A stretch of 64,000 bases of DNA from Pseudomonas khavaziana (lineage in GTDB: Bacteria > Pseudomonadota > Gammaproteobacteria > Pseudomonadales > Pseudomonadaceae), in NCBI RefSeq assembly GCF_019145205.1, contig NZ_JAHSTT010000019.1, positions 16,505 through 80,504 of the forward strand, read 5' to 3'. Positions 60,173-64,000 of this stretch are shown here, piece after piece (position 1 is the stretch's first letter; each line of letters begins with the position of its first letter). The position numbers were made by a program, and so were the translations under genes. The notes beneath the pieces are model-generated. The model saw only the letters and a program-made list of their open reading frames with translations, ran no database searches and had not been told where the DNA came from.

Positions 60173-61585
60173 CTACACGTGCGTCGTTTTCAGAATGGTC
60201 GAGGTCGATCTGGCTGGGCCCATGGCACGAAACAGCGCCAATGCGCGCTGATCGGCCGCATAGGCCACATTGATACGCAGCCACTCGCTGCGCTCGCCGG
60301 TCGGACTGAACAGCCCTCCCGGCGACAGCAACACCCCCAGCCGCCGGGCGCACGCCTGCAAGCGTGCAGAGTCTGCCAAGCCAGGTCGCGCCCACAGGAA
60401 CATGCCGCCAGCGGGGACCGCAAACACCTGCCACTCTTCATCTTCGAGCACCTGCAAGGTCGCGGCCATCTGCGCGTTCAGCCGCTTGCGCAGGCGCTGC
60501 ACCCACTTGCGGTAAGTGCCGTTGCTCAGCAACGTTGCCAACATGGCTTCGGCAAAGCGTGAGGTACCAATCCCCGTCAGGGTCTTGAGGTGGGCCAATT
60601 GGGTAATGGTCGCGGCATTGGCACAGAGGTAGCCCACGCGCAAAGCACTGCTCAGGGTCTTGGAAAAACTCGAGACGTAGATTACCCGGTCATCGTGGGG
60701 CAACGCCGACAAACGCGTGCAACTGGCATGTTGCAGGTCGCCGTAGACATCCTCCTCGATGATCAGGAAGTCGTGATCCCGGGCCAGCTCCAGCAAACGC
60801 TCCGCGACCCTGCGGCACAGACTGGTGCCGGTGGGGTTGTGATAGAGGCTGCTGATAAACAGGCACTTGGGCCGATGGGTTTGCAGCAACACTTCCAACG
60901 CCGCGATATCCGGGCCGCCCCGGGTACGTGGCACCTCCAGTAGCCTGACCCCCTGAAAGGCCAATTGACGATAGAGGTTGCCGTAGCCTGGCGTCTCGAT
61001 TACCACCTCATCACCGGCCTTGAGCAGCGTGCGTATCAGCAGATCCTGGGCATGACTGGCACCATGGGTGGTGAGGATACGGTCCAGGCTGGTGGGTACC
61101 TGGATCTGAGTCAGGCGCTTGAGCAGCTGTTCGCGCAGCGCGGGCAGCCCCAACGGCGTGCTGTAGTTGAACAGGCCTGCGGTGTCGGTACGGCTGACTT
61201 CGCGGACTGCATAGCTGATGTCATCGCTTTCACGCCAGGCGTCGGGCAACCAGCCGCACCCCAGTTTCAGCTCGCCCAAGGGGCTGTCGGTGAAGGCGCC
61301 CCAGCCCTGTTCCGCACCTTCGTACCAGTGGTTTTCGTCGGCAGCCGGCGGTTGCGCCACCACATACCCCGAACCGTGCCGCGAGGCCAGCAGGCCGTGG
61401 GACACCAACCGTTCGAATGCCTCCATCACGTTGGACTGGCTCAACAGGTTGTCGAGGGCCAATTGCCGAATGGACGGCAAGCGTGTTCCGGGGCTTACCC
61501 CATTCTTGCGAATCCATTGCGCCACTGCGCTGACGATTTGCTGAACCACCGGTACCTGGGCTTGTCGATCGATCCCTAAATCCAT
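60173..61585 (-). CDS. MocR-family regulator (GntR HTH + aminotransferase fold)
   Basis: A 470-residue regulator with GntR winged helix (about 10-75, GTRLPSIRQLALDNLLSQSNVMEAFERL) and an aminotransferase-like domain with PLP Lys in SSFSKTLSSALR and Asp in IEEDVYGD. The neighbour upstream is an SDR gene on the same strand, so the target is not obvious; the AT-rich 200 bases before it contain CTGTAAACCTAAAACAG, a possible operator. Confidence 0.88.
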   Translation of the reverse strand: MDLGIDRQAQVPVVQQIVSAVAQWIRKNGVSPGTRLPSIRQLALDNLLSQSNVMEAFERLVSHGLLASRHGSGYVVAQPPAADENHWYEGAEQGWGAFTDSPLGELKLGCGWLPDAWRESDDISYAVREVSRTDTAGLFNYSTPLGLPALREQLLKRLTQIQVPTSLDRILTTHGASHAQDLLIRTLLKAGDEVVIETPGYGNLYRQLAFQGVRLLEVPRTRGGPDIAALEVLLQTHRPKCLFISSLYHNPTGTSLCRRVAERLLELARDHDFLIIEEDVYGDLQHASCTRLSALPHDDRVIYVSSFSKTLSSALRVGYLCANAATITQLAHLKTLTGIGTSRFAEAMLATLLSNGTYRKWVQRLRKRLNAQMAATLQVLEDEEWQVFAVPAGGMFLWARPGLADSARLQACARRLGVLLSPGGLFSPTGERSEWLRINVAYAADQRALALFRAMGPARSTSTILKTTHV

Positions 61586-61785
61586 GAGCCACTCACTTCA
61601 ACTGTCTGTAAACCTAAAACAGTTAAGCACAGAAGCCGGTCAAAACTCGTCGCCAACATTTATTAAAGTATTGATTTTATTGAATTATTTACCTAGTGAT
61701 ACATATTCGGGCACGGCACTTTGCCTGCTCTGGAAACCCCTCACAGCAGGTCACTCACTTTTCGAATTGGACATGACGTGAAGTC

Positions 61786-62547
61786 CTAGATCGCCGTCGC
61801 ACCGCCGTCCACCGCCAGCGCCTGGCCAGTGGTAAACGCCGCACCATCACAGCACAGGTACAGCACCGCGCTGGCGATTTCCTCGACCTTGCCAATGCGC
61901 CCGACCGGGTGCATTGCCGCAGCAAATTCGGCCTTGCGCGGGTCAGCCTCGTAGGCACGGCGAAACATGTCGGTATCAATGACTGCCGGGCAGACCGCGT
62001 TCACCCGGATGTTCTTTTTCGCGTACTCAATGGCTGCCGACTTGGTCAGGCCGATCACCGCATGCTTGGACGCGGCATAGATGCTCATCTTCGGCGCCGC
62101 CCCCAACCCCGCTACCGACGCCGTGTTGACGATGGCCCCACCGCCCTGGGCCAGCAGCAACGGCAACTGATACTTCATGCATAACCACACGCCCTTGACG
62201 TTAACCCCCATGATGGCGTCGAACTCGTCCAGGCTGCCGTCGGCCAGCTTGCCTTTCTCGATCTCGATCCCTGCGTTGTTAAAAGCGTAGTCGAGCCTCC
62301 CGTAGGTGGCGACGGTCTGCGCCATCAGTTGCTGCACATCGGATTCAAGCGTGACGTCGCAGCGCACAAAAAGCGCCTCGCCACCGGCCTCCCGGATCAG
62401 TGCGACGGTGCCCTCGCCGCCCGCCGCATCAAGGTCGGCGACCACCACCTTCAAGCCTTCGGCGGCAAATGCCAGCGCGGTGGCACGGCCAATACCAGCG
62501 GCGGCGCCAGTGACCAGGGCGACCTGGCCGGAAAACGTCATGCTCAT
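61786..62547 (-). CDS. Short-chain dehydrogenase/reductase
   Basis: A 253-residue classical SDR. TGAAAGIGRA (about 13-22) binds the cofactor, Asp in VVADLDAAGG prefers NAD, NNAG is present, and the catalytic Ser, Tyr and Lys lie in NTASVAGLG and YAASKHAV. It ends in the usual TGQALAVDGG. Substrate unknown. Confidence 0.92.
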   Translation of the reverse strand: MSMTFSGQVALVTGAAAGIGRATALAFAAEGLKVVVADLDAAGGEGTVALIREAGGEALFVRCDVTLESDVQQLMAQTVATYGRLDYAFNNAGIEIEKGKLADGSLDEFDAIMGVNVKGVWLCMKYQLPLLLAQGGGAIVNTASVAGLGAAPKMSIYAASKHAVIGLTKSAAIEYAKKNIRVNAVCPAVIDTDMFRRAYEADPRKAEFAAAMHPVGRIGKVEEIASAVLYLCCDGAAFTTGQALAVDGGATAI

Positions 62548-62645
62548 GGGAAGCGTCCTATGGGGAGTAGCGGTGGAGCGAGTCTAGCCAACGCTGGGAG
62601 CAGCGCGTCAGCACTATCAGAAGGCCGGTTGGGACAGCATGAATC

Positions 62646-62747
62646 GCAGTGATAACCTGAGCCGGGTGATTATCAGTGAGGCCTATCGACGGGCATTCGT
62701 CACCCACTGATAACCTTGCCCTACCGCCACTGAAGGTCTATCACTCA
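62646..62747. promoter_or_regulatory. Repeated GTGATAAC-like sites between SDR and MDR genes
   Basis: GCAGTGATAACC (62647), ATTATCAGTG (62669, inverted), CCACTGATAACC (62703) and CTATCACTCAG (62738, inverted) recur in about 100 bases. They could be binding sites for one regulator acting on both divergent oxidoreductase genes. Confidence 0.4.
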
Positions 62748-62773
62748 GGATTCATTTCTAAAGAGTCCTTGCC

Positions 62774-63781
62774 ATGACCGCCCAGACCAACCGCCAATTT
62801 CTTCTCGCCAAACGCCCGGTCGGCGCGGCCACGCGGGAAACCTTTACCTACCAGGAAGCACCGGTGGGCACGCCCGCCGATGGCCAGGTGCTGGTGCGCA
62901 ACGAATACCTGTCCCTCGACCCGGCGATGCGTGGCTGGATGAATGAGGGCAAGTCATACATTCCACCGGTCGGCATCGGTGAAGTGATGCGTGCCCTGGG
63001 CGTCGGCAAAGTGATCGCCTCCAACAACCCGAAGTTTGCCGTGGGTGACTATGTAAACGGCGCACTCGGCGTGCAGGATTATTTCCTCGGCGAACCCCGT
63101 GGCTTCTATAAGGTTGACCCCAAGCTTGCGCCCCTGCCACGTTACCTGTCTGCCCTGGGCATGACCGGCATGACCGCATACTTCGCGTTGCTGGAGACCG
63201 GTGCGCCGAAAGCCGGCGACACCGTGGTGATCTCCGGCGCCGCGGGCGCCGTGGGCAGCATCGCCGGGCAAATTGCCAAGATCAAAGGTTGCCGTGTGGT
63301 GGGGATTGCCGGTGGCGCCGACAAGTGCAAGTTCCTGGTGGATGAACTGGGCTTTGATGCCGCCATCGACTACAAAAGCGAAGACGTGCCCGCGGCTCTC
63401 AAGCGCGAGTGCCCCAAAGGGGTGGACGTGTATTTCGATAACGTCGGCGGCGACATTCTCGACGCGGTGCTCAGCCGCCTGGCGCTGAAAGCCCGCGTAG
63501 TGATTTGCGGCGCCATCAGCCAGTACAACAACAAGGAAGCCGTCAAAGGCCCGGCCAACTACTTGTCATTGCTGGTCAATCGCGCACGCATGGAAGGCTT
63601 CGTGGTGATGGATCACGCGGCAAACTTTCCGGCGGCCGGGCAGGAAATGGCCGGCTGGATGGCCCAGGGCAAGCTCAAGAGCAAGGAAGATATTGTCGAA
63701 GGGCTGGAGACATTCCCGGAAACGCTGATGAAGCTGTTCAACGGCGAGAACTTTGGCAAGTTGGTTCTAAAAGTCAGCTGA
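62774..63781 (+). CDS. MDR-superfamily NADP-dependent oxidoreductase (CurA-like)
   Basis: A 335-residue zinc-free medium-chain reductase. The N-terminal LSLDPAMRGWMNEGKSYIPPVGIGEVMR and nucleotide-binding GAAGAVGSIAGQIAK are typical of the leukotriene B4 dehydrogenase/CurA group, which reduces enone double bonds with NADPH. It ends at the second composite repeat. Confidence 0.92.
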   Translation: MTAQTNRQFLLAKRPVGAATRETFTYQEAPVGTPADGQVLVRNEYLSLDPAMRGWMNEGKSYIPPVGIGEVMRALGVGKVIASNNPKFAVGDYVNGALGVQDYFLGEPRGFYKVDPKLAPLPRYLSALGMTGMTAYFALLETGAPKAGDTVVISGAAGAVGSIAGQIAKIKGCRVVGIAGGADKCKFLVDELGFDAAIDYKSEDVPAALKRECPKGVDVYFDNVGGDILDAVLSRLALKARVVICGAISQYNNKEAVKGPANYLSLLVNRARMEGFVVMDHAANFPAAGQEMAGWMAQGKLKSKEDIVEGLETFPETLMKLFNGENFGKLVLKVS

Positions 63782-63795
63782 CACATTGTAGATCG

Positions 63796-64000
63796 AAATG
63801 TGGGAGGGGATTTGCGCCCATGGGAAGTAAGCTTGCTCTCTCCTGGAGTCTGACAGCCGACTGGGATGTTGGATCAGACCGAGTACATATCCGTTATTTA
63901 GGTTACGGCCACTATTGGTTCCGCTTTTACAGCGGGTCACTTTTGAAAAGAGCCCAAAAGTAACCAAAAGGCTCTTGCCCCACCACTCGGCACCTCACTC
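63796..64000. repeat. Composite repeat, second copy, cut by window end
   Basis: Starts AAATGTGGGAGGGGATTTGC and follows the 56652 copy through GAGTACATATCCGT, CGGCCACTATTGGTTCCGC, CACTTTTGAAAAG and CTCTTGCCCCACCACTCGGC. The interior dyad and right REP arm would lie beyond 64000. Confidence 0.8.

Noticed and set aside
61584..61781. A 65-codon plus-strand frame between the MocR and SDR genes
   Set aside because: No ribosome site, atypical composition, and it overlaps the probable MocR promoter region.

Overview
The window is a chromosomal segment of a Pseudomonas of the P. fluorescens group. Evidence: high GC, Pseudomonas-type gene content throughout (RdgC, FadE, SugE, HBM-type chemoreceptor, MocR regulators), and many copies of the REP/REPIN palindromes typical of that group (arms beginning ATGTGGGAGGGGGC or TGTAGGAGCGAGC). 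Gene order prc, EAL/GGDEF, two small genes, DUF1232, FKBP, tRNAs, rdgC, BASS symporter (12-24 kb) and yadH/yadG, GST, transglutaminase, fadE, small gene (30-36 kb) matches what I recall of P. aeruginosa PA3257-PA3264 and PA2811-PA2816, so this is core chromosome with accessory insertions, not a mobile island. I see no transposase, integrase, phage or CRISPR.

Region by region: (1) 1-5.3 kb, a metal (probably zinc) uptake operon: tail of a PepSY membrane protein, three small envelope proteins, and an ABC transporter with two substrate-binding proteins, the second lacking the usual metal ligands. (2) 5.3-11.8 kb, a GntR/UTRA regulator divergent from an ABC importer operon that also encodes a cytosolic alkaline-phosphatase-superfamily enzyme and a HAD phosphatase; Pho-box-like repeats in the divergent intergenic region suggest phosphate-starvation control and import of a phosphonate or organophosphate. 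(3) 11.9-24.9 kb, candidate sRNA, Prc protease, EAL-GGDEF protein, an XRE-regulator pair, DUF1232 gene behind two inverted DnaA boxes, FKBP lipoprotein, a di-haem cytochrome/catalase-like pair, duplicated tRNA-Val/Asp, rdgC, a BASS symporter, and sugE behind a guanidine-II riboswitch. (4) 25-30 kb, an MFS-acyltransferase fusion, a TDT transporter, and an MFS pump with divergent TetR regulator. (5) 30-36.5 kb, lipid and ABC housekeeping genes including fadE. (6) 36.5-48 kb, a nested REPIN, LysR, AlaX-like editing protein, PhoD phosphatase, and a self-contained ExbD-TonB-receptor-ExbB set followed by a secreted phospholipase D-like protein and an M20 dipeptidase. (7) 48-55 kb, an unusual 2Fe-2S/flavin reductase fused to an M24 metallopeptidase-like domain with a divergent MocR regulator, GltS, and a polyamine-type binding protein divergent from a LuxR regulator. 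(8) 55-64 kb, duplicated tRNA-Glu/Gly, an alpha/beta hydrolase, a chemoreceptor, a second MocR regulator, an SDR and an MDR oxidoreductase, and two copies of a REP-bounded composite repeat.

The most unusual items are the reductase-M24 fusion (47991-49652), the REPIN inserted inside another REPIN whose arm supplies the C-terminus of a LysR protein (36472-36667), the inverted pair of consensus DnaA boxes (17388-17418), the candidate sRNA before prc, and the Pho-box-controlled importer with its own cytosolic phosphoester enzymes.
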